Source of the DNA: Corticium candelabrum
Taxonomy: Eukaryota; Porifera; Homoscleromorpha; Homosclerophorida; Plakinidae
Reading direction: 5' to 3'
Assembly (NCBI RefSeq): GCF_963422355.1
Contig: NC_085093.1
Span: 3,475,503 to 3,539,502 of the forward strand
Length of the DNA: 64,000 nucleotides
The position numbers and the translations under genes were made by a program. Below the pieces are notes generated by a model. That model did not search any database. It was not told the DNA's origin and was given only the letters and a program-made list of their open reading frames with translations. Shown here in pieces: positions 23,664-34,735 of the stretch. The stretch's first letter is position 1. Each line of letters opens with the position of its first letter.

Positions 23664-26266
23664 CACGCGTGTGCATGCGCACGTGTGCTCAAACTAGAGT
23701 TGCAATAATTAGTCAAACATTTCCACCAATTAGCACCTAAATGTGTCCTATCCTCCAGCAAGACCCCATCCCATACTTCACAGACTACTCTAATTTAAAT
23801 AGTGCTTACTGACTATCCTTGATTTCTTAGGCAGAGCGTGTGCACAGAGAGTGTTAGCGTTGCACCCACCTGTTTGCCCTTAGCAGTCGGTAGTTTTTGT
23901 TTGATGTAATGCAGGGGTGGGAAGGACAAGGTGAAGGTCGTCTGTTGTAGTGGAATTAGAGTGCACACATTGTAGGGAGTGTTGTGCTTGTACTTGCTCT
24001 ATCTATTCTTCTGTCGTTACAGTTATCTCAAATTGTATACGACCTTGCCTCTGAGCAAGTTGGCCGCTCTGATGGAGAAGGTGAGAAATAGCGTGTAGAC
24101 TACTCCTACGTTGTTGCCACTTTCGTAATAAGAGAAACGATCGTGTGCAATGGTCTAATACACATACACTTAGTGCACAGTTTGTGGTGATGTCTAGATA
24201 CTATGCAGGGGTGGTGGAGCGACTCACAAATTTTGGGGGCGGGGCATGAAAAGACATTGGAGTACATGGACTACGAGGGTACACTGCTTGCTTACAAAAT
24301 AGAGGTTGGGGTGTCCGATCCCCCTCGGTCCCCCAGCTCTACCACCCCTGCTATGATTGAATGTGGATTCACATGCTTATTCTTGCTTGTCGTTTCCAAC
24401 AGAGTGAAGATGAAGTACGAGCCAAACTGATGTGTTTCAAGGTAAGTCCCAATAGATAGCTCATTATTACTCAAGGCGTGGAAGCGCTACCGTCAGGGGC
24501 AGATCCAGAGTTGATTATGCCAGGGGGGCACAAACTTTTCATCTAGATATTTTTTTAATGTATAATATATATTGTAATGTCTAGACTGTCTGTTTTGTTA
24601 TTAGAGCTTTGGCTTTTTCGTTCGTTAAATAACAGTTATGTTACACTCAAACCTCCCTAATCTGGACAGTATGGGACCAGCTGCTGTCTGGATTCTAGAA
24701 ATGTCTGGAAGATAGAGATAGCTAACGCTGTTATAGCCTTGGAATCCTAGACCCTTTTAGTGTAAGGTTTGGTGAACGTCATAGCATCTCTGCAACAGTA
24801 TGCGTGTACAATACACACTTGTACTACACTGTAAATTATGTACGTGTGTACTTTGTATGACAGTTACATACGTTACATACGCATTCTCCTACACACTGGC
24901 ACATGATACTCAAGACGGGTTTGAGAATTGAGCGTCTAGACGGGAAGTTTCTTGCCAAAGTGCTTACCCTCGTGGTCCCAAGACCTGATATGCACTGGAA
25001 AGTGTCCAGTCTAGGGAGGTGTCCGGATCTTGGAGGTCGGATTAGGGAGGTTTAAGTGTACTATACCCAATCACCTAAATCTCGTCCTATGTCACTGTCA
25101 ATGCTTGAATCTTTGAAGTCATCTTCAACTTGCAATAGAATGTTTGGCAGTAGCAATGTCTGAGGCTTTCATTGCAGTGCAGGATATAACGACTCGCAGT
25201 TGACCGGACATCCTAAAAGTTATCATACATCCTAATTTTGCTTGCAGCAGCAGCGGCATTCTTTTAGTATACGTATAGATCTAAAGATTTGTGAATATAA
25301 ACTATGCATGCATATGTAACCGTTATGTTTTAATTAACAAGGACCAGACGTTGCACAATAGCAGGGTTCTAGCTAAAACTGTTTCCACAGTCACATTGAC
25401 AGTTGGACAGATGTTTTGACGGTTAAACGCCGTTCTATGTTTTGTACACAGTGTTGACAGGTAAACGCTATGCATGACTGACTCATGAATGCTGTAGGCT
25501 TTACCAGATTCTTGTGAAATCAGAGTTATATTGAGATTGAGGTCATGTGTATAAGCTCTTCACTGTCAACACGTTACATGTATAGCAGTTTAGTCGCGTC
25601 GTATACTTGAACAAGACACAGTGACACACGATCATATTAGACATCGAAAGGGCCTCGCTTGTTGCATGCCTGGACAGATGGTCCAATTGTTTGGTAAGGA
25701 CGGTCGGACATGACTTGATTTAGTCGGTCAAATGTCCAATGACTGACCATTATATCCCGTACTGCATTGTAATCTCTACTGCCAGGGGGGCACATGCCCC
25801 CAGTGCTTCATCCTTGGTCTGCCTCTGATGGTACAGTAACGTGGGTGTAGACCAACGACCAATGACACACGCTAGGGTTAGATTGTTATCACTGATTTCA
25901 TGTTAACTGTTTCTTTGGTGCTCGTGTTTAGCACAAGTTGAGAAGCTGTTGGGCAGTTACGGCCGAGAGAGATCCGTCAGCAACGGACGTCGACTTTTAT
26001 GTCGACGGAGTGAGTACACCAAGAAGGCAGACAGACAGACAAAGACTAAGACAATTTTGTGTGACGTAGGATATGATACACATTGCCGACACTAAGGTAA
26101 CACGTCACTACGGAGACTTCTTTGTTCGACACATACACAAGTATCAAGAGGCAAGTACTCATACTGTACAGTAATGATTACTCACTACCAAACGGTAACT
26201 CCAATGTCTCTATGCTAGATGAGCGAGCAATTTCTAGCGTCAGCATCTCAGTTGCGTAAGACATGA
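13286..26266 (+). CDS. EIF3L: Eukaryotic translation initiation factor 3 subunit L
   Basis: Exons: 13286-13383, 13447-13481, 13906-13985, 18684-18760, 18823-18886, 18949-19022, 19085-19165, 19221-19289, 20411-20587, 22009-22092, 22151-22237, 22496-22558, 22626-22696, 23356-23455, 23530-23603, 24023-24080, 24403-24441, 25932-26009, 26070-26150, 26219-26266. Phases agree from exon 3 onward. Diagnostic stretches include [63 protein letters not shown] and [10 protein letters not shown]. The protein is a PCI-domain subunit of eIF3, which organises the 43S initiation complex in the cytoplasm. The first coding exon was not found: 13286 follows an AG acceptor, so the N-terminus is incomplete. The last intron is of GC-AG type (donor at 26151). 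The 4.7-kb third intron holds nested transposons. Confidence 0.93.
14361..14549. mobile_element. MITE with TA-flanked inverted repeats
   Basis: It begins taataccacgttcacactag and ends ctagtgtaaatgtggtatta, 20-bp inverted repeats with two mismatches. A second inner inverted match is acttcagaacc/ggttctgaagt. The ends fit a TA target duplication of Tc1/mariner type. It has no coding capacity and lies in EIF3L intron 3. Confidence 0.75.
16256..17297. mobile_element. Foldback element with long inverted arms (MULE-like)
   Basis: The left arm (16256 to about 16645) and right arm (about 16877-17297) are inverted copies of roughly 390-420 bp around a 230-bp centre. The ends are TAGTCTCTTGCACA and TGTGTAAGAGACTA. 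A perfect 9-bp direct repeat, agaagtacc, flanks it (16247-16255 and 17298-17306). Arm length and 9-bp duplication fit Mutator-like elements. No transposase is present. Confidence 0.85.
17475..18544 (+). mobile_element. hAT transposon remnant with transposase C-terminus
   Basis: The terminal inverted repeats are CAGGGTTCTCCCCAGG and its reverse complement. Between them, 17631-18060 encodes a piece of hAT transposase including the dimerisation region: LIPASTAD, then FSELNRIKT and [11 protein letters not shown] stop codon interrupts this between the two motifs, where the family normally has C-E-R/G. Comparison with the uninterrupted relative at 29890-29925 shows the pre-insertion sequence reads gcaaccaaagtaatgaccgg, which places the insertion exactly at this point. 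The 8-bp flanks are only partly alike. Confidence 0.85.
19303..19409. repeat. (TG)n microsatellite, left part
   Basis: A TG tract beginning 14 nt after the 5' splice site of EIF3L exon 19221-19289. The tract is cut at 19410 by an inverted-repeat element and resumes at 20234. Confidence 0.95.
19410..20233. mobile_element. hAT-like element inserted in a TG microsatellite
   Basis: It starts CAGGGCTCAAAAAATTGGTC and ends GACCTATTTTTTAGCCCTG. TG-rich flanks (gcatgtgt and atgtgtgt) resemble an 8-bp target duplication. Subterminal inverted motifs (gtcgccatttgacga and tcgtcaaatgacgac) extend the symmetry. At 824 bp it has no recognisable transposase and lies in an EIF3L intron. Confidence 0.8.
20234..20323. 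repeat. (TG)n microsatellite, right part
   Basis: Continuation of the tract at 19303-19409 on the other side of the inserted element. Confidence 0.95.
22242..22451. repeat. (TG)n microsatellite complex
   Basis: Two nearly pure TG runs joined by a TG/GCATG-rich middle. It begins about 5 nt after the 5' splice site of EIF3L exon 22151-22237, with TG on the sense strand. Confidence 0.95.
22752..23331. mobile_element. Inverted-repeat element in EIF3L intron
   Basis: It starts tacttaaagagacatttcgg and ends ccgaaatgttcctaaaagta, 20-bp inverted repeats with four mismatches. The flanks cataatga and catattat are weakly alike. No coding sequence was found in its 580 bp. Confidence 0.6.
23625..23660. 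repeat. (TG)n microsatellite
   Basis: A short TG tract beginning about 21 nt after the 5' splice site of EIF3L exon 23530-23603. Confidence 0.9.
24494..25827. mobile_element. hAT-like element with a nested pogo-like MITE
   Basis: The ends are CAGGGGCAGATCCAGAG and GGTCTGCCTCTG. Just inside are the matching phrases ccaggggggcacaaac and gtgcccccctggcag (the latter on the opposite strand), as in many non-autonomous hAT elements. There is no transposase. A second element is nested at 24642-25060. Confidence 0.7.
24642..25060. mobile_element. Pogo/Tigger-like MITE
   Basis: The inverted repeats are TACACTCAAACCTCCCTAAT and ATTAGGGAGGTTTAAGTGTA, with TA at both outer edges. The end sequence resembles known Tigger/pogo termini. 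It is 419 bp with no coding region, nested in the 24494-25827 element. Confidence 0.75.
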
Positions 26267-27633
26267 GACTTGTCATATAAATGTAGCACTAAAGTCTACT
26301 CGAAGCTTAACTTAGTATCTCTACTCATATTGCGAGCATTCTTCATAGATAGAAGTCGTTGCCAAATCACTTGGTCCATCATCAAATAGGGTAGTTTACA
26401 TTTGTTTGTCTTTGCTAAATCATCTAGAGTTCTGTGACCACGATACTATGTTCGCCAGCATTTTGTGGATAGCATTCTGTTGCTGACGATATAGATCTGT
26501 CAAACAGTAGATATTATATGTTATCAATAGAAGTGTGTGGGTATAGTATTCCATGTAAAGTTGACTGTCTGTCGTTTTATCTGTGACCGTCTGTCTCAGG
26601 CCGTTTCAAGTGGTGGGGCCTAGCACACGCTAAAGGCATTACCACAGCGCCACTCCTACTTTGGATTAGTATCAAAACAACAAAAATGGTGGAGCCTAGC
26701 GCACGCTAAATGCATTACCATAGTGTCACGCCTACTTTGGATTAATATCAATACAACAAAATAGTAGGAGCTAGCGCACGCTAAAGGCGTTACCACAGCG
26801 CCACGCCTACTTTGGATTAATATCAATACAACAAAATTTGTTGATTCTTGTGTTTGTAATTTTAATTAATTTAATAAATGTTTCTTCCGTATTGCTTATT
26901 TTCTATTGCTTACTTACGTATACGCTGACACACACCAAACAGGTAATTGCTAATATATTACTTATTTAATTGGCTATACCCACAACGGAAGTTACCACAA
27001 ATTAACGCCCCATAGGCTCTGACAGGCCTGGTCTACGACAAGAGGCAAAGTGAAGCAGTGGAGTGTGCGTGTAAATCGGACAACTGTGAGAAATTGCAGT
27101 GAATATTGACCCTGGCGTACATGCACTACACGTACAGTTTGAAGTTTATCTTTTTTACAAGCCTAACATCAGGGCTGTAGCACTCAGTTCGGTCGGTTTT
27201 CAGAAAGAATGACTTTCACCAGAGGCACAGTGCAATCAAGTTTCTTCTGGTTTGAGGTATAGATGATTAAATAAGTAATATATAATTTTTTATTAATGGC
27301 TATGCATGCATATAGAGATATCAAATCTAAGATAAATGGTTTTATGTATTAATAACAAAATATTTGGGGAGAGCGCACTCGATCGTAAGACTTTCGATAA
27401 CATCCGGGAATCAGAATATCTCACTCTAACCTCATCCGGGAATCCTTATCAACAATGTTAGCTAGCGCACGTTTGGTCACTGTTTGTTAACGCACGTTAG
27501 GCCACACCCATTTAACGCACGTTAGGCCGGACTGGGTTAAATTTCGTTCCTAGGGCTTTGATTACATTCAGATTGGGCAGTAAACTTTATGGACTGAAAT
27601 CCAGCCTGTAATGCAGTCCATCGAGTTCTTTGC
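26267..27633. other. Convergent intergenic region EIF3L / ankyrin-CH gene
   Basis: Between the stop codons of two converging genes. It contains the three-unit tandem repeat at 26611-26836. Related words (taacgcacgttaggcc) occur near 27490-27530, suggesting further repeat debris. No exon was found. Confidence 0.5.
26611..26836. repeat. Three tandem units of about 75-76 bp
   Basis: Units start near 26621, 26697 and 26772, each with ctagcgcacgctaaa...acgcctactttggatta...caatacaacaaaa. The phrase recalls gcgcgttaa-type words in other local repeats. Confidence 0.85.
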
Positions 27634-27711
27634 TTAATTAAATGGCACAAAGTTTGGATCCTCTATGTCAACTGTAATGGAAATGGATGGTTTGTTAGAG
27701 AGTTGGGAATG

Positions 27712-27810
<99 letters not shown>

Positions 27811-30113
27811 TTAACTGAAGGTTGTCTACTTAACAAGGTCAAACTTAGATGGACAGCAAAAACGTAAAATGTCAGACAAAAATTACCTTCCGAGTTGAGG
27901 TTAGTGGTGGGTATGCGTAGCTGGCGCATGAAGTTGATTACTGTTGCCCAGTTATCTTGGAATTGCACTCGATAACGTGGCTTTGCAACGTGCTTGGGTA
28001 TGGCAACCTTTGAGGCAACCTGTGGAAAGCACGAAGATTGAACACAAAGAGTGCCACCTGGTGTGTATGTATCACCTGAGGTACTATTCGATTGTTTGTT
28101 TGTGATTGTTTTGTTTGTTTATTTATTTGTTTGTTTGTTTATTTTATGTATTCATTTATTTGTTTATTTTATTTATTTATTTTTTTGTTTGTTTATGTAT
28201 TTATTTATTTGTTTATTTATTTGTGATTGTTTGTTTGTTTGTTTATTTGTTTATTTATTTATTTATTTGCTTGTTTGGTTACTTATTTATTTGTTTGTTT
28301 ATTTACTTACATGCAGTGCCATAAGGATGGGGACCCCTGATGCAATGGCGCCTTCCAGATTGTCAACTTTTTGATTAATGTGAGCAAGACGTGAGTTGAG
28401 CCATGCGAGAAACATCTATACAATTATACAAACATGTGTTAGACGTTAAATTTTCTAAGTGTGTATACCGTATTTCCTTGAATAGTAACCTGTGGGCTAC
28501 TATTCTTTCAAACTGATCCAAACCACGGGTTACTAGTTAAGCAGGGTTACTAATCAAGCACGTGTTACTATTTTTTCAACGTCTGCTATCGTGGTTCCAA
28601 GTTGAAGTAAAGAACTATGCAAGTAGTAGATGAACACACTCTTGACACATGCCAAACTGTCAAGTTAGGTAACCCCTATTCAGTTACGGGTAGTTTACTC
28701 AGTGTCCTTATCATAAAAAACCATAATGTCCTCATCGTCGTGATCATTGTCTTTGTCTTCTTCTGACTGTCTCTTCTGCCAGACTTGTTTTGTTCCCTCA
28801 ATGTTTGTGTGTTACCTTTCGGTCTCTGACTTCCAAGGCATGGTTTACTAATCAAGCACAGGTTACCATTTTTTTCACAGATCCATGAGCTACTATTTTT
28901 TCAAACTAATAAGATCCACGGGTTACTATTTTTCAGATCCAGGGGTTACTATTTTTCAAACTAATAAGATCCACAGGTTATTTTTGAAACTAAAGATCCA
29001 CGGGTTACTATTTTTGAAAGATCCAAGGGTTATTATTTTTTCAAACTAATAAGATCCACAGGTTACTATTTTTCAAACTAATAAGATCCATGGGTTATTA
29101 TTTTTTAAACTAAAGATCCACGGGTTACCATTTTTCAAACTAATCAGATCCAAGGGTTACTACTACAGGGTTACTAATCAAGGAAATACGGTATACTGAC
29201 ATGCTGACCTTTTCATTGAGGGTGCGCACAACATTCGATCGATGAGATTCTTGTTTTCCCATTGTTTCGTCCACCTAGAAGGCATGCATGCAGCCGGTTG
29301 TGATAGCTGGTGATTGTGAATTTTAATAAGTCAAAGTGACTCACCGTGCCGAAGTGCTTGCACCAGGCCGTGAACGTTCGTTGCAATAGTCGCCGACTGT
29401 TGACGGCGTCGGCTCGCTGCTGTCGCGCTCGTCTCGAGAGATTTCTGTTTCGAAAGTTGCACCACGCTTTGAGTGCTCGAGACTGTAGCGCTAAACAGGC
29501 AGTAATCCCGGTTCAAGAAGATTAGGCGGTGATTGAAATGTGTACACTAGTATACAGTGTCTTACCTCTTTTTCTGTTGATTTCAAACGAGTGTAGAAGG
29601 TCAGCCTGGATAGAAAAGTAGTATTAATCAGTGTACGACAAATTGGTTGCCCAGGCATTTGGGACAACCAAAATGTCTGGCCAACTGATGGCAAACTAGG
29701 GTTGCCTGTGGACAACCCTAGGATTAAGCCAAGGGCTAACTCAACTAAAGCTGTCAGTCAACTTCAAGTGATGTCACTGAAGTAGTCAGTACCACAAAAG
29801 AAGGCTCGGAGTGACAGTCTCTGGAGTCTCAAATAAGACCAAGACTTCGAAAGGAACACACAGCAAAGCCTATTTTATTTAGTTTATGGGCAACCAAAGT
29901 AATGACCGGGCAACTAAAACTTTAACGTATATGGTTACCCGGGGATACTCAGAGATGAGAGAATTTGTCGTACACTGATTATTAATAGTGTTGTGAATAT
30001 AAATGGTGTGTAGTGTCTTACGTATTTCTTAAGCTTGGTCTCGTTTAGTTGTTCGTCTTGTACCTGGAATGATGAGAAAACAAAGGATAGCACGATATTT
30101 GTATATATATTTG

Positions 30114-30203
<90 letters not shown>

Positions 30204-33200
30204 CCGAGTTGCAGTATGCATGCGTGGTACCTCTTCCGGCTCGTCGTCTTCGTTTATCGTCTCTAGGGTCGAGTGTCTGTGCGATCCGTTGCCGCTCAAG
30301 TCTGGTATCGGCGGTGCTGTAGGAACGCTGTGGTATACACTATCCAATTCTGTAGTGGTCATGTCGAGCGAACCGACTACGAGGGGTACTAAACAGTATC
30401 ATCGGTCAGCATTGACAAATGCATCGGTGCATGCTAGACAGGTTTTGTACCGAGTATTTGTGTTTGGTTTTGTATAGACGAGAGGATGTCTTCCAGTTCG
30501 TTGTCTTCGAAGTGTCTCGCTTGTCCCGATTTCGCTGACGTGGCCAATTCGAGCATCAGATCTCTGTTGTCCGAGTCAGCAGCGGCAGGCAACGTCGTGT
30601 CAGCCGAAGTCTGAAACGCCGCGCGCGGTTGAGACGGTGACGCCGCCAGTGCTCTTTCTAGCGCTGCCATCATGGCGGCAGGAGAACTGTCTTTTACTGA
30701 CAAAAGATCGAGCGTATTGAGAGATGATTTAGGAGAGAGTTTCTCCATAGGAGCTCGAGATGAAGCGAGTGCATCGCGTAAAGACGGTGGTGGCTTTCGT
30801 TGAGAAGACGCGTTGCTGTGTGGTTGTTGTTTCTCTAGATCTGCTGTTTGTCGAGTAGGCTGTGACTTTGCGGTCGACTGGGATGTGTTACCCTTTGATG
30901 TGTTACCCTTTGACTTCTCCATCTGGGAATGAGACGCCAGAGCCTCTTTTAGAGATTTCTTTTTGTTATTGGTCGACGACACGATAAATTCGGGTAGCTT
31001 TCGTTCCACGGGTGCTTGAAGTCCCGCTTGCACGTCCGACAAAGATGGATTCCTGCTGTGAGACTGAGAATGCGCTGGAGACGCCGTTTCGGTATCGCTG
31101 CAGCTTTGACTGTGTGGTGTCGACGGGTCCGAGCCCTTCTTCTTCTCTTTCGACTCTTTGGACGGAAACAGCAACTCGACAAGCGACGACCTCCTCGACG
31201 AACTGCGAGATGACGCTGTAAAAAGCATTTTTCAACGAGAGAGAACTAGATAGCAAGAAACCGATTAACGTACGTTTTTGACTTGAAAGCTTTTCTGTTG
31301 AAACCGTCGGTGTCAATGACGGTGACGGGGTGGCCGAGCCAAGCTCTTTGGGTACCGGTGGCGGTACCGGTACTGATGCGTTTGATTCTCTAGTGCGGGT
31401 GACGTTGCGTCTTTGCGGTTTTGTTGTGTTAGAGCGCAAAATCCACTTGAATACGCCACGACCCTGTCGTTCTGTGTGACGTATGTTTTCTGAATTCCTA
31501 CACGTAGACATCATATGAGAATATGGCAGCTATACGAGGAATGAGATAATACGGAGGTAAAAACCTTCTTTCAAATTCTTTCGTCCTGAGACTAACGAGC
31601 CCTTTAACTCGAAGCTGCTCGGTCTACACACAAAAAAAGACTATTTGCAGCCACGGTATGTAGCAATAGGCTATTGATTGCATATATGTTATGCGCAAAG
31701 CGTGGATATGGACAAACCATGGATTTCTAGTTTTCCCTCGGGTAATTTGAGGGTTAGGCTTAGGTTTAGGGTTAGGTATGCATGCTTGGTAGTGGCGATC
31801 CATGGTTTGTACATGCAGGCAATGGATTGTACCAGGCAATCCATGGATTGTCCAAATCCGCGCTCTGAAGATGGCCCACTTAAAATGTATGAACGTGGAT
31901 TGAACGAATAGAAAACTAACCGCTGAAACGGTGTTCGCTCTTGACAATCCTATGCGATGAGGTTCCGGTGTTTGGTCGTGGCTTCGATACGCCGAGTCAC
32001 TGTTGACTGAAGTTACTTCCCAATTTTGACGCCGCTCTTTTTCTAGTTTTTTCATGTGCTTCTCTCGTTCTTTCTGAGATTTCTCTCGTTCCTTCTCCTC
32101 CTTTTTCTGGCGTTTGCGTCTCTGTTCTTCTTCTTTCTTGTTTTTCTTGCGTTCGACTTCTTCCTGTTTTCTTCTTTCTCTCGCCTTTTCTTCCTCTTGT
32201 TTCCTTTTTTCTTGCTCCTCCATTTTTCGTCTTCCTTGTTCCTGTGTTTGTTCTTGTGTTCGTCTCTGCTGCTCGTTTTGCTTTTGCATATCATGTAGCC
32301 ATTGATTCTGCCTCTCCGTTAGTATACGCTGCCTCTCTTCCTCAGCCCTCTGCTTCTCCAATGCTTCACGTTTCCTTCTTTCTTCCGCTCGATGTTTTTT
32401 GCTTGCTTCTTCCTCCTCTGCTTCGCGCATCTCACGATATTGCCTCCGTTTTTCTTCATCTTTCTTCAACTTTTCCAGTTCGGCAGCAGACATGGGCTCT
32501 TGGGTAGGAAAAAGTTCACCTTGCTGTTAGTGTAAAATGCAAACGAGGTCGTGAGAACAACATCACATTTCCGTCGTATTCTGTCATCTTACTTCATACC
32601 CTCCCACCCACAGTCATGCAGTACGAATTGCTTGTCTAACGTTAGTCTTTGCCGGCAATTCTTCGTTTTTGTTTCGTTAACGTTAGTCTTGATTCGTATC
32701 TCAACTTTGTATTTTCTTTACCTGCATCAGAAATTCCTGTTCTTCCAGCAGCCTCTTCTCCGATCTTTCAACTTCGATTCGAGCAGTTCGCAAGGATGCT
32801 TCCAACTCTCGCCGCTTCTGCCTTTCTCTGGCGGCGTCCGCGATACGAAGTTGTTCTTGCTCTGCCCAACGCCGCTGATTTGAGCTTCCCATCTGTCGTG
32901 CTTGACGCTCTTCTTCAGCAATCAGCCGTTGAAGTTCCTAACCAAGTACCGACATGCTCAAGTTTGTGTGTATACGGTATGTATGATAACCATCACCTCC
33001 CATTGTTTCTTTGCATCTGCATTTAAGAAATGAGGTTCAGGACTGACTGGCGACCTGGCTCGATTACTTCCCTGTTTGTTTAATTAATTAACCTTAATTA
33101 ACATCGTTTGTATGGTTAGTTGTTTGCTTCATTTAGTTAATACCGTGCGCTCTAGCTGCCTCCATTCTTCTTCTTGTTTCGTCTCTTCCACCCAGTCTTG

Positions 33201-34528
33201 CAGCCGAATGCTCTTAGTGCTTCCTCTCCGGTTGCGGTCTCGTCTTGGCTGAATACTCTCTGGTAGCTGTTCAGTACGGTCGGTTGGTTAGTTTTCTTCA
33301 GTAAATATATATACGCATACGGATTATAGACTGACCTGTAGTCTCTTTCTTTCTTCCTGCTTCTGCGTCGCTTCTATTAGAAATTCACAGCAATCCCTGT
33401 GTCCGTTCCTTTCAGCGAGAACTTCTGGGGTAGTGCCTTCGTTGTCCTTTACGTTTATGTCGATCTCTTGCTGATAAAGAAGCTCTAAGACCCTTAATCG
33501 TAAATTGTAATCATTATAGATAGTTACCACGTGAGCTTGTAAGATACGAAACGATTCTCACCGGAGCTGGCCTTGTTCTGCTGCGTCGTGCGCCGGCGTA
33601 CCGCCATAGTTGTCCGTCTCGCATCCCGATGCGCCACCCGACTCTACGAGCCACTGCAGAATGTGTAAGTGACCTATTACACAGACGTCTGACTCAACAT
33701 CGTTCGAAACGTTGCCACATTCGACTTACCTTGAGCAGCAGCGAAGTGAGCCGCAGTCGCACCGTCGGCGGACTCGGTCCGGACGCTCAAGCAACCGTTC
33801 GTCACCAAGTAGCGCACACAATCCAAATGACCTTCTTGAGCGGCCGCGTGCAAACACGTCATACCGTCGTTCGCTCGTATCTTACAGTCGCAGCGCGCTC
33901 TCTCCACCAGCCAGGCGACACAACGAAGATGACCGTCTTGGGCAGCAAAATAGACGGGGGTAGCGCCATTCCCAGCACGGGCGTTGACTAACTCTCTCAT
34001 ATTGGGTACGTGGAGCGACGTCAAATATTTCAAAACTTCGAGCTGATTCTTAGCAGCAGCAAAATGAATCGGAGTGACTCCCGATTTCGTCTTCACATCG
34101 AGAGGAGCACCGGCTTCCTCCACCAGCCATTGAACGACAGTCAAATGACCCATTTGTGCCGCCCAGTGAATTGGCGTCGCTCTGTTATTATCCCGGTCGT
34201 GAGCAGAAGACGCGGTGTGAGCGACCAGATAGTGCAAGCACCCGAGATTGCCTGTCGCGGCCGCGTCGTGAGCTGGCGACGCTCCGTTGTTTGCTCGTAG
34301 CGGTTCGACGGCCTCGCCATATTCGACGAGGTAGCGCAGCGCTTCGAGGCGCCCTTTGCGAGCCGCTAGATGGACGGCCGTCGCTCCGAAGTCGTCGCGG
34401 ATCGACAGGTCGAATCGACCGCGGACTTTGAGACACTGCACGATACAGCTGGGATGCCCCGCCCCGGCCGCCTCCAAGAGGGGTTTAGTTGCTCGGGAAC
34501 AGGCCGCACACAGCTGCTGGCTCGACAT
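27634..34528 (-). CDS. Espin-type ankyrin protein with coiled coil and CH-like C-terminus
   Basis: Seventeen exons (minus): 34528-33730, 33673-33562, 33492-33336, 33266-33144, 32937-32722, 32523-31921, 31623-31565, 31497-31274, 31215-30451, 30388-30231, 30063-30022, 29605-29566, 29490-29345, 29274-29209, 28415-28311, 28019-27887, 27671-27634. The sum is 3786 nt (1261 aa) and every junction keeps phase. Residues 10-340 are about nine ankyrin repeats (e.g. GATAVHLAARKG, NGATPVYFAAQDGHL, DGMTCLHAAAQEGHL) closest to espin. Residues 360-670 are a charged coiled coil rich in E/K/R/Q. Residues 765-1020 are Ser/Thr-rich. Residues 1100-1150 contain two ALKAW/TFTAW repeats like centrin-binding or IQ-like helices. 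Residues 1171-1250 (FLAWLNSRL, VPILMAL, NWATVINFM) look like a short calponin-homology domain. Espins bundle actin at the plus strand of filaments in protrusions. A similar cytoskeletal role is inferred. The last exon is the least certain. Confidence 0.8.
27714..27809. repeat. (CA)n microsatellite
   Basis: In the last intron of the ankyrin-CH gene, reading TG in the sense direction, about 78 nt downstream of the 5' splice site at 27887. Confidence 0.95.
28086..28310. repeat. (TTTG/TTTA)n tetranucleotide tract
   Basis: About 225 bp of mixed TTTG and TTTA units. On the sense (minus) strand it starts at the 5' splice site itself: GTAAGTAAATAAACAAACAA. It occupies most of the intron between exons 28311-28415 and 27887-28019. 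Confidence 0.95.
28466..29193. mobile_element. TA-flanked element with internal minisatellite
   Basis: The inverted repeats are ATACCGTATTTCCTTGA... and ...TCAAGGAAATACGGTAT, 26 bp with one mismatch, flanked by TA on both sides. The interior consists largely of degenerate repeats of gggttactatttttcaaact and aataagatccac. It nearly fills one intron (28416-29208) of the ankyrin-CH gene. Confidence 0.85.
29629..29977. mobile_element. CAGTG...CACTG family element, uninterrupted copy
   Basis: The ends CAGTGTACGACAAATTGG and AATTTGTCGTACACTG match those of the composite at 15906-18626. It is a 349-bp copy lacking the two nested insertions, in an intron of the ankyrin-CH gene. Confidence 0.8.
30114..30201. 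repeat. (TG)n microsatellite
   Basis: About 44 units. On the sense strand of the ankyrin-CH gene it reads CA and starts 29 nt after the 5' splice site at 30231. Confidence 0.95.
31694..31866. mobile_element. MITE with telomere-like core
   Basis: The inverted ends are gcgtggatatggacaaaccatgga and tccatggattgtccaaatccgcgc, with several mismatches. The interior at about 31750-31786 holds ttaggcttaggtttagggtt, close to the TTAGGG telomere repeat. It lies in an intron of the ankyrin-CH gene. Confidence 0.6.
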
Positions 34529-34735
34529 AGTCGGCGGCCGACTGATTAATAACACTAAATTCCAAAGCGGTTAGGGTTTAGGCTTCGACCATAACATGGG
34601 GGATGAGGAGTGTGACGCGTCACGTGATTAGTCACTTGAGTCTAGGAGATTTTTCGACTAATTAGCACCAATTGCAGCTAGTTCATACAGGAAGTATGTT
34701 CGTGATTTATGACAGCATTAAAACTAGAAGTAAAG

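Noticed and set aside
24203-24430. Separate small plus-strand gene in an EIF3L intron
   Set aside because: Only its last bases are a true EIF3L exon (24403-24441). The rest is intronic with no recognisable protein.
31740-31790. Chromosome-end or subtelomere interpretation
   Set aside because: Only about five degenerate TTAGGG-like units, inside a transposon-like palindrome and within a gene intron.
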